DNA of 63,352 nucleotides. It comes from Muribaculaceae bacterium (GTDB taxonomy: Bacteria > Bacteroidota > Bacteroidia > Bacteroidales > Muribaculaceae). A program made the translations under genes and the position numbers. The stretch is from contig JAFZUL010000046.1 of assembly GCA_017618355.1 (NCBI GenBank), forward strand, positions 1 through 63,352. Reading direction: 5' to 3'. This document shows positions 17,978-27,000 of this stretch, one piece after another (position 1 is the stretch's first letter; each line of letters opens with the position of its first letter). The notes under the pieces are model-generated. The model saw only the letters and a program-made list of their open reading frames with translations. It made no database searches and was not told the origin of the DNA.

Positions 17978-18961
17978 GTGGCTAAACGACCCGAAATATT
18001 GACCCCGCAGTTGTTCCGTTTTGAACTGAACCTTAAGACTGTGCTCTGGGGAGGCGACATGATTGCCGCCTTCAAGGGCATTACGATCGACAACCACCTC
18101 GTGGGAGAGAGTTGGGAAGTTTCGGGACTTAAGGGCCACGAGTCGGTAGTAGCTAGCGGCGACGATGCAGGGCTCACCCTGCGGCAGCTTATCAGGAAAT
18201 ATCGCAGCCAACTGGTGGGAAAACGCATCTACCGCACCCACGGCACTGAGTTCCCATTGCTTATTAAGTTCATTGATGCCAACAAAGATCTCTCGGTGCA
18301 GGTGCACCCTGACGAGGACCTTGCCCGCAGCCGCCACAACTGCTGCGGAAAGACCGAGATGTGGTATATCATCGACGCACAGCCAGGAGCCTCGCTGCTG
18401 GCGGGCATGAGTCGCACCATTACCCCCAAGGAGTACCTGAAGCACATGGCCGATGGCACGCTTCTCAACGTGCTGACGCGTCACAACACTCATGCCGGCG
18501 ACATTTTCTTCCTTCCTGCAGGCCGCATTCACTCAATTGGCGCGGGCAATCTGCTTCTTGAGGTCCAGCAGCCATGCGACATCACCTACCGCGTGTATGA
18601 CTACGACCGCCTCGACATCAACGGCAAGCCACGCCAGCTGCACACCGACCTCGCCATCGACGCCATCGATTATACCGTAAGCCGCGACTGCTTGCGCCAC
18701 TACCCCGACGACAAAGGCCGCATCACGTTGATTAAAAGCATCTTCTTCAACGTGGGCCGAGTCATTGTTGACGGCAGTTGCGATGTGCCTATGCCCCATG
18801 ACGCCTTCCTGTGCCTGATGTGCATAGGCGGCTCGGCCACTATCGACTATGGCGGCGACAAGCGAGATACCATCAAGCAGGGCGAGTCGCTGCTCGTGCC
18901 GGCATGCATCAACAGCCTCACCCTCAACGGCAATGCCACCATCATAACGGCAACAGCCTAA
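17978..18961 (+). CDS. manA: Class I mannose-6-phosphate isomerase (type 2, short form)
   Basis: Interconverts mannose-6-phosphate and fructose-6-phosphate in the cytoplasm; zinc-dependent cupin. 327 residues from a GTG at 17978; a TTG at 17999 is the alternative. Motifs: LKTVLWGGDMI (N-terminal KIWGG-like), ESWEVSGLKGHES, the zinc-site segment LSVQVHPDED, KTEMWYIIDAQPGA, and HNTHAGDIFFLPAGRIHSIGAG with the catalytic-site histidines. The length fits the short bacterial class. The start is unusual: a -7 promoter element ends only 9 bp upstream, so the 5' leader would be almost absent. Confidence 0.93.
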   Translation: MAKRPEILTPQLFRFELNLKTVLWGGDMIAAFKGITIDNHLVGESWEVSGLKGHESVVASGDDAGLTLRQLIRKYRSQLVGKRIYRTHGTEFPLLIKFIDANKDLSVQVHPDEDLARSRHNCCGKTEMWYIIDAQPGASLLAGMSRTITPKEYLKHMADGTLLNVLTRHNTHAGDIFFLPAGRIHSIGAGNLLLEVQQPCDITYRVYDYDRLDINGKPRQLHTDLAIDAIDYTVSRDCLRHYPDDKGRITLIKSIFFNVGRVIVDGSCDVPMPHDAFLCLMCIGGSATIDYGGDKRDTIKQGESLLVPACINSLTLNGNATIITATA

Positions 18962-18965
18962 TTCT

Positions 18966-18986
18966 GTGAAGAGGTGAGAGTGAAGA
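18966..18986 (+). repeat. Heptamer array directly after manA
   Basis: Three units GTGAAGA, GGTGAGA, GTGAAGA start 5 bp after the manA stop. GAGTGAA/TTCACTC can form a 7-bp hairpin at the downstream border. Confidence 0.6.
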
Positions 18987-19007
18987 GTTTTTCACTCAAT
19001 TAAATCG

Positions 19008-19043
19008 TTTAACTCCTTTTATTCCTTTAATTCATTTCACTCC
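19008..19043 (+). repeat. Nonamer array directly upstream of the histidine phosphatase
   Basis: Four 9-bp units in register: TTTAACTCC, TTTTATTCC, TTTAATTCA, TTTCACTCC. It ends 6 bp before the ATG at 19050. Confidence 0.75.
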
Positions 19044-19049
19044 TTTTTT

Positions 19050-20339
19050 ATGAAACGATTCCCACTATTAATAACAGCGCTGGTGCTTGTGATTGCAGCG
19101 CAAGCGCAAACCATTGCTCGCGAAGCATTTAAACAAGACATCCACCGCAGTGCCAACAACTACTACGCCTATCCCGACAAAAACCTGCCAGCATTGACTC
19201 CTGCCCCCGAAGGGTATGAGCCGTTCTTCATCAACCATTACGGACGTCACGGCAGCCGATGGCTCATCGCACCCACCGACTATACCTATCCCGTGGAACA
19301 GCTCACCAAAGGCGAACGCAACGGCAAGCTCACCAAGAAGGGCAAAGAGGTCCTTGACGTGTGCCGAGTAATGCTCGAAGCTTCGCAGGGACGACTGGGC
19401 GAACTCAGCGACATCGGTGCCGAGCAGCATAAGGGCATCGCCAAGCGCATGTACCAGAACTTCCCGCAAGTGTGGGCTGGCGACGCTAAAGTTGACGCGA
19501 AATCTACGGTGGTGATTCGCTGCATCCTCTCGATGCTCAACGAAGTGGAAATGCTCAAGTCGCTGAATCCTAACCTGCGCATCACAACCGATGCCAGCGA
19601 GCACGACATGTATTACATGAACTTCCGCGACACGGTGGCAATCGCTGCACAAAAGGCGGCACGGCCAGCGAGAGAGCAGCTTAAAGACAAGATTTTCACC
19701 CCTAAGAAACTCGAGAAGATGACTTCTCGCCTCTTCAATGACAAGAATTTTGTGCGCGACAGCATCGACAGCTTCAAGTTTGAGTACATCCTCTTTGACG
19801 TAGTGAGCAATATGCAGAGCCACCACGCTTTTGATGGAATAGACCTCTACTCAGGAGTCTTCACCGTTGACGACGCCACCGATTTTTGGACATATAACAA
19901 TGCACGGTGGTACATCTATTCAGGTAACACATCGCTCAATAACCACACTGGCGCACGCGCACACCGCCACCTTCTCCGCAACTTCGTGGATGAGGCCGAC
20001 AAGGCGATTCTCAGCGGCACAAACAGCGCCACGCTGCGCTTCGGCCATGAGAGTGTGGTTCTACCACTCGTGTGCTTAATGGGACTTAACGGCATGGATT
20101 ACGACACTACCGACCTGACGACACTCGCCGACCACTGGCGTTCCTATGAGGTGTTCCCCATGGCTGCCAACGTGCAGATGATTCTCTACCGAAAACCCGG
20201 CAGCGACGATATCCTAGTGAAAATCCTCCTAAACGAACACAAGACCACCCTCCCCATCGCAACCGACTGCGCCCCCTACTACCACTGGCTCGACGTCCGC
20301 AACCACTTCCTCAGCCAAGCGGTTGAGAATAATCCTTAG
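19050..20339 (+). CDS. Exported histidine acid phosphatase (MINPP/phytase-like)
   Basis: 429 residues with a signal peptide ending AQAQ (about residue 20). The branch-2 histidine phosphatase motif RHGSRW (Arg66, His67) supplies the phospho-accepting histidine; the distal His-Glu motif is in LRFGHESVVLPL. The overall pattern resembles multiple inositol polyphosphate phosphatases of gut Bacteroidetes, so release of phosphate from phytate or other phosphoesters in the periplasm is likely. The start follows a pyrimidine-rich 9-bp array with no ribosome binding site. It is downstream of manA on the same strand. Confidence 0.88.
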   Translation: MKRFPLLITALVLVIAAQAQTIAREAFKQDIHRSANNYYAYPDKNLPALTPAPEGYEPFFINHYGRHGSRWLIAPTDYTYPVEQLTKGERNGKLTKKGKEVLDVCRVMLEASQGRLGELSDIGAEQHKGIAKRMYQNFPQVWAGDAKVDAKSTVVIRCILSMLNEVEMLKSLNPNLRITTDASEHDMYYMNFRDTVAIAAQKAARPAREQLKDKIFTPKKLEKMTSRLFNDKNFVRDSIDSFKFEYILFDVVSNMQSHHAFDGIDLYSGVFTVDDATDFWTYNNARWYIYSGNTSLNNHTGARAHRHLLRNFVDEADKAILSGTNSATLRFGHESVVLPLVCLMGLNGMDYDTTDLTTLADHWRSYEVFPMAANVQMILYRKPGSDDILVKILLNEHKTTLPIATDCAPYYHWLDVRNHFLSQAVENNP

Positions 20340-20387
20340 TTAAGAGTTCAAACATAGAGCAAATCACACAAGTAAGGCATTTTATTT

Positions 20388-20418
20388 TTTGTCCTTACCT
20401 CAATAATGTGTATCTTTG
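20388..20418 (+). promoter_or_regulatory. -33/-7 promoter almost abutting the AlbA_2 gene start
   Basis: TTTG (20388-20391), 19-bp spacer, TATCTTTG (20411-20418). The -7 box ends 8 bp before the ATG at 20427, giving a predicted leader of only a few bases. Confidence 0.75.
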
Positions 20419-20426
20419 CACTTGTA

Positions 20427-21077
20427 ATGGAAATTAAGAGAAAAGGCTATATCGAAAGCCTCATTGAGCAGGGCGAACACGAGCATCAGGATTTCAAGTA
20501 TCAAATTACCGATGCCCGCAAGATTGCCCGCTCAATCAGCGCTTTTGCCAACAATAGTGGCGGCCATCTGCTCGTGGGTGTGAAGGACAACGGCAACATC
20601 GTAGGCGTGAGCAGCGACGAGGAAATCTACATGATTGAGCAAGCCGCCCAAATGTACTGCCAGCCCGAGCAACAGGTGCATTTCAAGATATATCGTGTTG
20701 CAGGAAAGAACGTGCTGAAGGTTGACATCGACGAGGCCGACGACAAACCCGTAAAGGCCCCCGACGATAACGGCCAGTGGCGCACCTACTTCCGCGTAGC
20801 CGACGAGAACGTGCTGGCAAGCGGCACACATGTGAAAGTGATGCAGCTCAAGAGCGAGCCCTCGCCCGAAGATGTGGTAATTAATCTAACCCACAAGGAA
20901 CAACTGCTACTCGAATACCTGCAAGACCACGGAGGCATTACTCTGAGCGGCTACGAACGCCTCGCTCACATCTCATTCCACACAGCCCAACGCACCGTAG
21001 TGAAACTCTGCGAGATGGGCATCGTCAACATCGAGTATCACAACGGCCAAAGCCTGATAACAATGCAGAATGCATAA
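20427..21077 (+). CDS. AlbA_2 (Schlafen-type) domain protein with C-terminal winged helix
   Basis: 216 residues from the ATG at 20427. The AlbA_2 domain (about 5-125) has the family signature EHQDFKYQI, IARSISAFANNSGGHLLVGVKDNG, and a strand ending FRVADENVLA. The C-terminal 70 residues look like a winged helix (EQLLLEYLQDHGGITLSGYERLAHIS). Such proteins are nucleic-acid-binding, often regulators; the target is unknown. The promoter position suggests near-leaderless expression. Confidence 0.85.
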   Translation: MEIKRKGYIESLIEQGEHEHQDFKYQITDARKIARSISAFANNSGGHLLVGVKDNGNIVGVSSDEEIYMIEQAAQMYCQPEQQVHFKIYRVAGKNVLKVDIDEADDKPVKAPDDNGQWRTYFRVADENVLASGTHVKVMQLKSEPSPEDVVINLTHKEQLLLEYLQDHGGITLSGYERLAHISFHTAQRTVVKLCEMGIVNIEYHNGQSLITMQNA

Positions 21078-21188
21078 ATGCACAAGGCATCAGTATTTTA
21101 TTTTAGTTTGACGGTGTCGAAAAGCCGGCTCTCGCCAGAATGATTTTCATTCTTTCTTCTTTCAGTTGTGGAACAATGTCGTTGCTTC

Positions 21189-21593
21189 TTACTTCATAAC
21201 CGTTTTGCCTTGTTTTTGCCAGGCTAGGATTCCACCATCAAGGTTTATGACTTTATAGCCAGCTTTCACAAGCTGACGCGCCGCCGAGGCACTGCGACGT
21301 CCACTGCGACAATACACCGCCACTGTTTTATTCTTGACCAACTGAGCCTCAACCTGTTCCATAAACGTGGAATCGTTCACATCAATGATGTAAGCTCCAG
21401 GCAGATGACCTTCGTCATACTCCTGTTGCGTACGCACATCAAGGAGCTGCACTCCAGCCGTGTCGGCTATGGTGCGCTCAAACTCATCTACATCGACAGT
21501 CGAGAATCCCTCGTCACTATTTCGATTCAATGCCCATGCAGCCAGCGATACACCGACAACTATAAGCAGCACTATCAATAATGTTTTGTTCAT
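21189..21593 (-). CDS. Membrane-anchored rhodanese-like protein
   Basis: 134 residues from the ATG at 21593; the longer frame overlaps fbp. An N-terminal hydrophobic segment (about 4-20) exports or anchors it, so the rhodanese domain (about 30-134) faces the periplasm. The active-site loop CRSGRRSASAA carries the catalytic Cys, and LLDVRTQQEYDEGHLPGA is the conserved CH2-like entry. Expected activity is sulfur transfer, with the substrate unknown. It starts 82 bp after the fbp stop on the same strand and may be read through from it. Confidence 0.88.
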   Translation of the reverse strand: MNKTLLIVLLIVVGVSLAAWALNRNSDEGFSTVDVDEFERTIADTAGVQLLDVRTQQEYDEGHLPGAYIIDVNDSTFMEQVEAQLVKNKTVAVYCRSGRRSASAARQLVKAGYKVINLDGGILAWQKQGKTVMK

Positions 21594-21675
21594 ATCTAAA
21601 GAATTTATCTTGTGCATAGAATTTAGAGAAAAAATGTCCCCAAAAGAACCATTCCTTTGAGGACATAAGCTTTCA

Positions 21676-23682
21676 TTAAGTTTTATTGGTAATTGGCTGA
21701 CGGGAGCGCTCGCTGATGTCGCCGTTGCGGTAAGCCTCAAGCAGAAGCTTGAGGTCGTTGATTTGGTCCTCGAGCTCCACGCCTATGTCAGTGTCTTTCA
21801 CCATCATACGGTGGTTGGTCATCTCCACCATCTCGTAGGTGGACTTGATGTCCTGACCTTCCTCGACCGCCTTAGTAATCGATGTGAACGGCTCGTGCTG
21901 CACAAGCTGGAAACCACGGCTGTGGTAAACGAGGGTGTATCCTGCAATTCCTGTCTCAGGCTGATAGGCCTTAGAGAATCCACCGTCAATCACCATAAGC
22001 TTGCCGCCCGCCTTCACAGGGTTCTCGCCCTTGATGGTCTTCACAGGCACATGGCCGTTGATAATGTGGCGGTACTGGCCTTTCACCTCGAACTCGTCAA
22101 GAATCGAATCGACCACGTCGGCATTGTCACGCAGATTGTAATAGTTGCCTTTCACCTCCTTGTGGGTAGCCTTGTCAATGATGAAGTAGCGCTCGAAAGT
22201 CGCCATCTTGTCCTTGTCAAAGGCTGGAGAGTCCTTACCGCACCATAGATACCACACATAGTCGTTGGCAAACTCCTGATTTTCTTTGCTATCACAGCCA
22301 AAGTATGCGTCACGAATCAAGGCGCCCACCTTCTTTAGAAGCTCGCGGCCGTGATATTTCTCGCCTTGGATGACAACATCCTTGAGTGAGCCATCCTCAT
22401 TTAAAGGTATTGAGGCATGGTAGAGCAAGTTACCGTTAATTACCTTATATACACAGCCGTATCGGAACAGGCAGCGCATGTGTGTGCGCAGTCTGCCACT
22501 TCCGGTAAAGGAGTTGTGAAGTTTCTCGACAATCTCCTCCTCCTCGGGAGTGAGGCGATATGGGTCTTTGGGGTCAACGGTGGGGAAGTTGGTGTCGGTC
22601 AGCTCATAGTCCACGCCATCGATGGTGATGACTTTGCGCTCGTGGTCGATTTTGTCGAGCAGCAGACGGTCGGCCATCTCAAACTCTGGACGGCGGTTGA
22701 TTATCTGCGCCTCAAGCTTGAACTGGATGATACTGATGGCTTTGTGCATCTTGGCGATGAGAGGAGCAAGTTTGTTGTTCTTAGCCTCACCTTTTGGAAT
22801 GAACTTCTCACAGGGGTCGTCACCATACACATCCATAGCAAACGTGGCAAGTGGCAGCATATTGATGCCGTAGCCGTCCTCGAGCACCGCTTGATTGCCG
22901 TAGCGCATGGCGATGCGGATGACATTGGCGATACAACTGTCGTTGCCGCTGGCGGCGCCCATCCACAAAATGTCGTGATTGCCCCATTGTATGTCGAAGT
23001 CGTGATAGTTGCAAAGCACATCCATAATCTTGTCGGGGCTGGGACCGCGGTCAAATACGTCGCCCAGAATGTGCAGCTTGTCGATAGTGAGCTGCTGGAT
23101 GAGGTAGCAGATGGTAATTATAAAATTGTCGGCACGGCCAGTACTGATGATGGTCTGGACAACCACATCGACATAGGCCTGCTTGTTGCGGTCGGTGGCG
23201 TTCTCATGCAACAACTCCTGGATGATATAGGAGAAACTGCTGGGCAACGCCTTGTTTACCTTTGAGCGGGTATATTTCGACGAAACGTTGCGGCACACCT
23301 TCACCAAGCGGTTGATAGTGATAAAGTACCAGTCATCAAGTTCTTCACGGTCATCAAATCCTGTCTTCACCAACTCAAGCTTACGCTCAGGATAGTAAAT
23401 GAGAGTACACAACTCTTTTTGGGCTCGAAGACTCAGGGTGTCATTGAAAATCTCGCCCACTTTGCGCTTGATGGTACCCGAGGCATTGCGCAGCACATGC
23501 TGGAACGCCTTGTACTCTCCGTGCAGGTCGGCAAGGAAGTGCTCAGTCCCCTTGGGAAGGTTCAAGATTGCCGACAGGTTTATAATTTCGGTACTCGCCG
23601 TCGCCACATCGGGAAAATTATGCGACAGCAATCGCAGGAATCTCAATTCGGCTTCTTTCTGCTCTTTCTTTGTCATTGCCAT
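21676..23682 (-). CDS. fbp: Class III fructose-1,6-bisphosphatase
   Basis: Gluconeogenic hydrolysis of fructose-1,6-bisphosphate in the cytoplasm. 668 residues, the usual size for the Firmicutes/Bacteroidetes class III enzyme, with a calcineurin-like metal site: ADLHGEYKAF (Asp52, His54), GDVFDRGPSPDKIMD, QWGNHDILWMG and NGHVPVK. The start is the ATG at 23682 or the second one two codons in. A -7 element (23721-23714) with CTTG 19 bp upstream is the probable promoter. Confidence 0.96.
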   Translation of the reverse strand: MAMTKKEQKEAELRFLRLLSHNFPDVATASTEIINLSAILNLPKGTEHFLADLHGEYKAFQHVLRNASGTIKRKVGEIFNDTLSLRAQKELCTLIYYPERKLELVKTGFDDREELDDWYFITINRLVKVCRNVSSKYTRSKVNKALPSSFSYIIQELLHENATDRNKQAYVDVVVQTIISTGRADNFIITICYLIQQLTIDKLHILGDVFDRGPSPDKIMDVLCNYHDFDIQWGNHDILWMGAASGNDSCIANVIRIAMRYGNQAVLEDGYGINMLPLATFAMDVYGDDPCEKFIPKGEAKNNKLAPLIAKMHKAISIIQFKLEAQIINRRPEFEMADRLLLDKIDHERKVITIDGVDYELTDTNFPTVDPKDPYRLTPEEEEIVEKLHNSFTGSGRLRTHMRCLFRYGCVYKVINGNLLYHASIPLNEDGSLKDVVIQGEKYHGRELLKKVGALIRDAYFGCDSKENQEFANDYVWYLWCGKDSPAFDKDKMATFERYFIIDKATHKEVKGNYYNLRDNADVVDSILDEFEVKGQYRHIINGHVPVKTIKGENPVKAGGKLMVIDGGFSKAYQPETGIAGYTLVYHSRGFQLVQHEPFTSITKAVEEGQDIKSTYEMVEMTNHRMMVKDTDIGVELEDQINDLKLLLEAYRNGDISERSRQPITNKT

Positions 23683-23713
23683 AAGAAAATGTCATTTAGA
23701 GTTAATTAGTTTA

Positions 23714-23744
23714 CAAAAGTACTGCTTTTTCCGTTACCCGCAAG
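23714..23744 (-). promoter_or_regulatory. Probable promoter of fbp
   Basis: Minus strand CTTG (23744-23741), 19-bp spacer, TACTTTTG (23721-23714). Leader about 25 nt. Confidence 0.55.
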
Positions 23745-23802
23745 CAAAATCCAAAAATTTGTGCACCACAATTACAACAAGCAGGCTCCCGCTGACCAAT
23801 CT

Positions 23803-23884
23803 TATCTTTGCAAGTTAGAGATTATAAAACCCTTCAACTGCATCAAGGACTCGGCACATGTTGTGTGTCGAGTCCTTGATTGTT
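23803..23884 (+). ncRNA. Candidate small RNA between fbp and the FKBP cluster
   Basis: A -7 element TATCTTTG (23803-23810) on the plus strand is followed by a strong hairpin CAAGGACTCG (23844-23853) / CGAGTCCTTG (23869-23878) and a weak T-rich stretch. No ORF starts here. No good -33 element was found, so this is only a candidate. Confidence 0.3.
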
Positions 23885-23949
23885 CTTTGTGAATTATATT
23901 ATTTGTGCCCTCTATGATAAGAAATCCAGAGCCTATGGCACTGTAGTGC

Positions 23950-25452
23950 TCACCATTCTCTCCCACTCCCATGGTGAGTTTTGCGCTTTTGGGTCGCTTT
24001 TTTGCTCGAGCCTTTTTTGCCTGTGGATTTTTTTGTTAATTTCTGGTTATCTGCTGACGTCTTTTCTTCTTTAGTGGCGGGGGTTTTTGTCACTGGCTTA
24101 GCTGCAGCTTTGTCGGCTGGTTTGGCATTAACTTTGCCCGCAGGTTTGTCGGCAGCCACCTTTTCTTCTTTTTTAGTGGCAGCTGGCTTGGCTGCAGGCG
24201 CGCTGTCGTCGATGCCTAGAGTCTCGATTTCAAAAACAAGGGTCTCGAAAGGCTTTATGTCTTTTCCTGCTCCGCGATCACCGTAGGCGATGTTGTAAGG
24301 CAGGATAGCAATCATCTTAGCACCAGGGCTCATCATGAGCAGTGCCTCTTTGAAGCCTGGAACCACCTGGTTGGGAGCGAAAGCCACAGGCTCTTTGCTC
24401 TCGTCGAAGGTAGTGCCATCTACGTGAGTGCCCTTGTACATCACCTTGATTTTGTCGGTCTCGTTGAACTTCTTGCCATTACCTGGGGTGAGAATCTTAT
24501 ATACCAGTCCCGATGGAGCCTGAATGAATTTAGGGTCTTTCTCCATCTGGTTCTCGATATACTTCTTGCCAAGTCCTTTTTGTGTGAGAGCTTCGGGGCT
24601 GTTCTCCTTAGCAAATGCCTGTACACCTGTCATGTAGGCTTGGGTTTGTGAATCAATCTCTTTAAAATCCTCTTTGGTAGGCACCTTAGGGTCGTTGAGC
24701 ACCGATGCCACTGTAGCGATGTAGGTGTCCTTGTTGAGGTTCAGACCGAGTTGCCTCTTGATCTTCTGCTCAATAGCCCTGTATTCGCTGGCGAGCAGTG
24801 TGCCGTCAACTAGGGGCTTATCGTTCTCGTCAATATTGATAGAGCTGTTGAAGCCATCAAGCAACCGTACTATATCTCCCTCGTTTAGGTTCTTCTTCTT
24901 GCTCACGTTCTGCATCTGTGCTCCGAAGAAGTTGCCCATGTTCTGGCTCAGTGAGTCTGCCTTGAGTTCGATTAGGGCTGTTTGTGGTGCGATGCTGTCT
25001 TTCTTGAGCTCTCCAATCTCTTCCATAAGGCGTTTTGCCTGCTTATTGATGTCGCGCATCTCATCGTTGATGGGAACCGTCGATGTTGTGTCGCTGAATC
25101 GAGTGAGGAAAGCCTGCGCAAACGCCTTGCGGCTCATGTGGATGCCTAATTGTTTGTTCACGTTTTCTGAGTTGCGGTAGAACTGCTCGGCAAGACCTTT
25201 ACCTTCAAGGTAGAACTCGTTTTTCTGATCGAGATTCATCATATCAGTGAAGGCTTTGAGGAATGACTGTCGTGCCTCGGCAGTGGTATGGTTCATGGCA
25301 GTCTGTGTGCCATAGACCTTGCCCAGCATTATGGTTGCCGAGTCGCCCTTGATTTCTCTCATTTTAGCAATCAGCTCCAAGTCGGGCTCTTGCGCCATTG
25401 CAAAGCCGCTCATGATGGCAGCTATTGCAGCAAATAAAAATATCTTTTTCAT
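23950..25452 (-). CDS. Exported FKBP-type peptidyl-prolyl isomerase with basic tail
   Basis: 500 residues. Signal peptide (about 1-20, ending FAMAQ), two FKBP_N-like helical dimerisation segments (about 30-320), one FKBP_C isomerase domain (about 325-415; VMYKGTHVDGTTFDES, VVPGFKEALLMMSPGAKM, YNIAYGDRGAG), then an 84-residue Lys/Ala/Pro-rich tail (417-500). It assists folding of exported proteins in the periplasm. The tail is unusual and could bind nucleic acid, peptidoglycan or acidic surfaces. Last gene of a four-gene FKBP run; 20 bp from the previous one. Confidence 0.9.
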   Translation of the reverse strand: MKKIFLFAAIAAIMSGFAMAQEPDLELIAKMREIKGDSATIMLGKVYGTQTAMNHTTAEARQSFLKAFTDMMNLDQKNEFYLEGKGLAEQFYRNSENVNKQLGIHMSRKAFAQAFLTRFSDTTSTVPINDEMRDINKQAKRLMEEIGELKKDSIAPQTALIELKADSLSQNMGNFFGAQMQNVSKKKNLNEGDIVRLLDGFNSSINIDENDKPLVDGTLLASEYRAIEQKIKRQLGLNLNKDTYIATVASVLNDPKVPTKEDFKEIDSQTQAYMTGVQAFAKENSPEALTQKGLGKKYIENQMEKDPKFIQAPSGLVYKILTPGNGKKFNETDKIKVMYKGTHVDGTTFDESKEPVAFAPNQVVPGFKEALLMMSPGAKMIAILPYNIAYGDRGAGKDIKPFETLVFEIETLGIDDSAPAAKPAATKKEEKVAADKPAGKVNAKPADKAAAKPVTKTPATKEEKTSADNQKLTKKSTGKKGSSKKATQKRKTHHGSGREW

Positions 25453-25472
25453 ATTTCAGAATGTTATAAATA

Positions 25473-25958
25473 TTACTTGTGAAGCTCCACTGTGGTAAGC
25501 TCGAAGACCAGCGTCTCATTGGGTCCGATTGGGCCTTGACCTTTATCTCCGTAACCAAGGTGGCTGGGGATAATGGCGATGGCCTTTGCTCCTGGCTTCA
25601 TGAGGGTGATTACCTCACGGAATCCCGGTACCACATTCTGCAGCGCGAAAGGCACTGTCTCGCCCTTTGAGCTGTCGAACTCTGTGCCGTCGATGTGCTT
25701 GCCAACATAGATTACATCAACTGTTTCAGTAGGCTTGAAGTTTTCGCCCTCGCCCTCTTCGAGAATCTTGTAGCAGAGCCCCGACTCGGTCTTAATAAAG
25801 GCCGTATCTTTCTTCATCTGCTCAGCGACGTACTTCTCACCATCCTGCTTGTTCATGTCGGCAATGGAGTCGATGGCAGATGTGTTTTTGTTGCTATTGC
25901 AACTTGTCGCCACACCGAGCACGAGCGCAACGATTAATAAAGGAAATAATCTTCTCAT
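25473..25958 (-). CDS. FKBP-type peptidyl-prolyl isomerase, lipoprotein
   Basis: 161 residues. The signal peptide has a lipobox ending VATSC (about residue 20), so it is probably outer-membrane or periplasmic and lipid-anchored. A short FKBP_N helix and one full FKBP_C domain follow (VDVIYVGKHIDGTEFDSS, VVPGFREVITLMKPGAKA, HLGYGDKGQGPIGPNETL). It sits between two larger FKBPs with 18-20 bp gaps, so it is translated from the same message. Confidence 0.92.
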   Translation of the reverse strand: MRRLFPLLIVALVLGVATSCNSNKNTSAIDSIADMNKQDGEKYVAEQMKKDTAFIKTESGLCYKILEEGEGENFKPTETVDVIYVGKHIDGTEFDSSKGETVPFALQNVVPGFREVITLMKPGAKAIAIIPSHLGYGDKGQGPIGPNETLVFELTTVELHK

Positions 25959-25976
25959 TTCTGATGCTTCACGTGA

Positions 25977-26978
25977 TTATTTTGCTTGAACGGGAGCTTG
26001 TCCACCTTGTGCTGGTGCTGGCTTGGGAGCGGGAGCTGGACGGCCAGGGGCTGGACGGCCAGGAGCAGCTTGTCCAGGAGCGGGACGTCCAGGCATTGGG
26101 GCAGCATTAGCATCTTGTGCAGGAGCTTTCTTTGCTGTGCCAGCAGTCATCTCAAACACGAGAGTCTCATTAGGACCAATCTTGCGACCATCACCACGGT
26201 CTTGGTAAGCCATGTTTCCAGGAATGATGGCGATAACCTTAGAACCTGGTTTCATGAGTTTGAGAACCTCACTGAATCCAGGAACAACACCTTGCATAGT
26301 GAAGGGCACTTCCTTGCCGTTAGAGGTGTCAAACACTCTGCCGTCGATGTGCTTGCCTACGTAAGCGACATTCACGATGTCGTCATCGGTGAAGTTTTCA
26401 CCCTTACCTTCCTGAACAACTTTGTAGGCGATGCCCGATTTGGTTTGCTTGAAGTCTTTGTCCTTCTTCATCTGCTCTGCAATGTAATTCTTGCCGGCTT
26501 CTGCGTTCTCAGCGCCCTTGATTTTTTGAGCTCTTTCAATCATGCCCATCATTTTGCCGTTCATCTCTTGCATGTCTTTCTCAAGTTTCTGCATGTCAAG
26601 GGTGTCTTTGCTATCGAGGGCTTTCTTAAACTCGTTAATGAAAAGCTTGCGGTCAACATGCACACCTTGAGCTTCAAGTTGGGCCAGTTGCTGATAAATC
26701 TGCATACCCATCTGCATGCCTTGCAGATAGCTCATGTCGCGTTGTGTGGTGTCCATATTAACCATATCCAAAATACCTTTCACCAATTGGTCTTTGTCGG
26801 TGTCTTGGAACCTTTCAGGCATAAATTGGAAAGTAGCTTTTAATTGTGTGCCCCAGAAGTTGCCTGTCAGCTCGGCAATAGAGTCATTAATTTTGTTAGA
26901 TTGTGACTTGCCTTTACATCCAGTCACTGTAGTGCCCACAAGAAGGGCAACCATTGCTAAAAATAAAAACTTTTTCAT
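25977..26978 (-). CDS. FKBP-type peptidyl-prolyl isomerase, lipoprotein with Pro-rich tail
   Basis: 333 residues. Lipobox TVTGC (about residue 21), FKBP_N dimerisation helices (about 35-175), FKBP_C (about 180-280; VAYVGKHIDGRVFDTS, VVPGFSEVLKLMKPGSKV, MAYQDRGDG), then a 53-residue tail of Ala-Pro-Gly-Arg repeats (about 281-333) that should be disordered and may span the cell wall or bind partners. Folding catalyst for envelope proteins. Confidence 0.92.
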   Translation of the reverse strand: MKKFLFLAMVALLVGTTVTGCKGKSQSNKINDSIAELTGNFWGTQLKATFQFMPERFQDTDKDQLVKGILDMVNMDTTQRDMSYLQGMQMGMQIYQQLAQLEAQGVHVDRKLFINEFKKALDSKDTLDMQKLEKDMQEMNGKMMGMIERAQKIKGAENAEAGKNYIAEQMKKDKDFKQTKSGIAYKVVQEGKGENFTDDDIVNVAYVGKHIDGRVFDTSNGKEVPFTMQGVVPGFSEVLKLMKPGSKVIAIIPGNMAYQDRGDGRKIGPNETLVFEMTAGTAKKAPAQDANAAPMPGRPAPGQAAPGRPAPGRPAPAPKPAPAQGGQAPVQAK

Positions 26979-27000
26979 AATAAAATCTTTTATATAAATT

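Noticed and set aside
22417-23265. 282-codon plus-strand frame opposite fbp
   Set aside because: Shadow of a highly conserved enzyme gene.
25986-26843. 285-codon plus-strand frame opposite an FKBP gene
   Set aside because: Shadow frame; the low-complexity start mirrors the Pro-Gly-rich FKBP tail.
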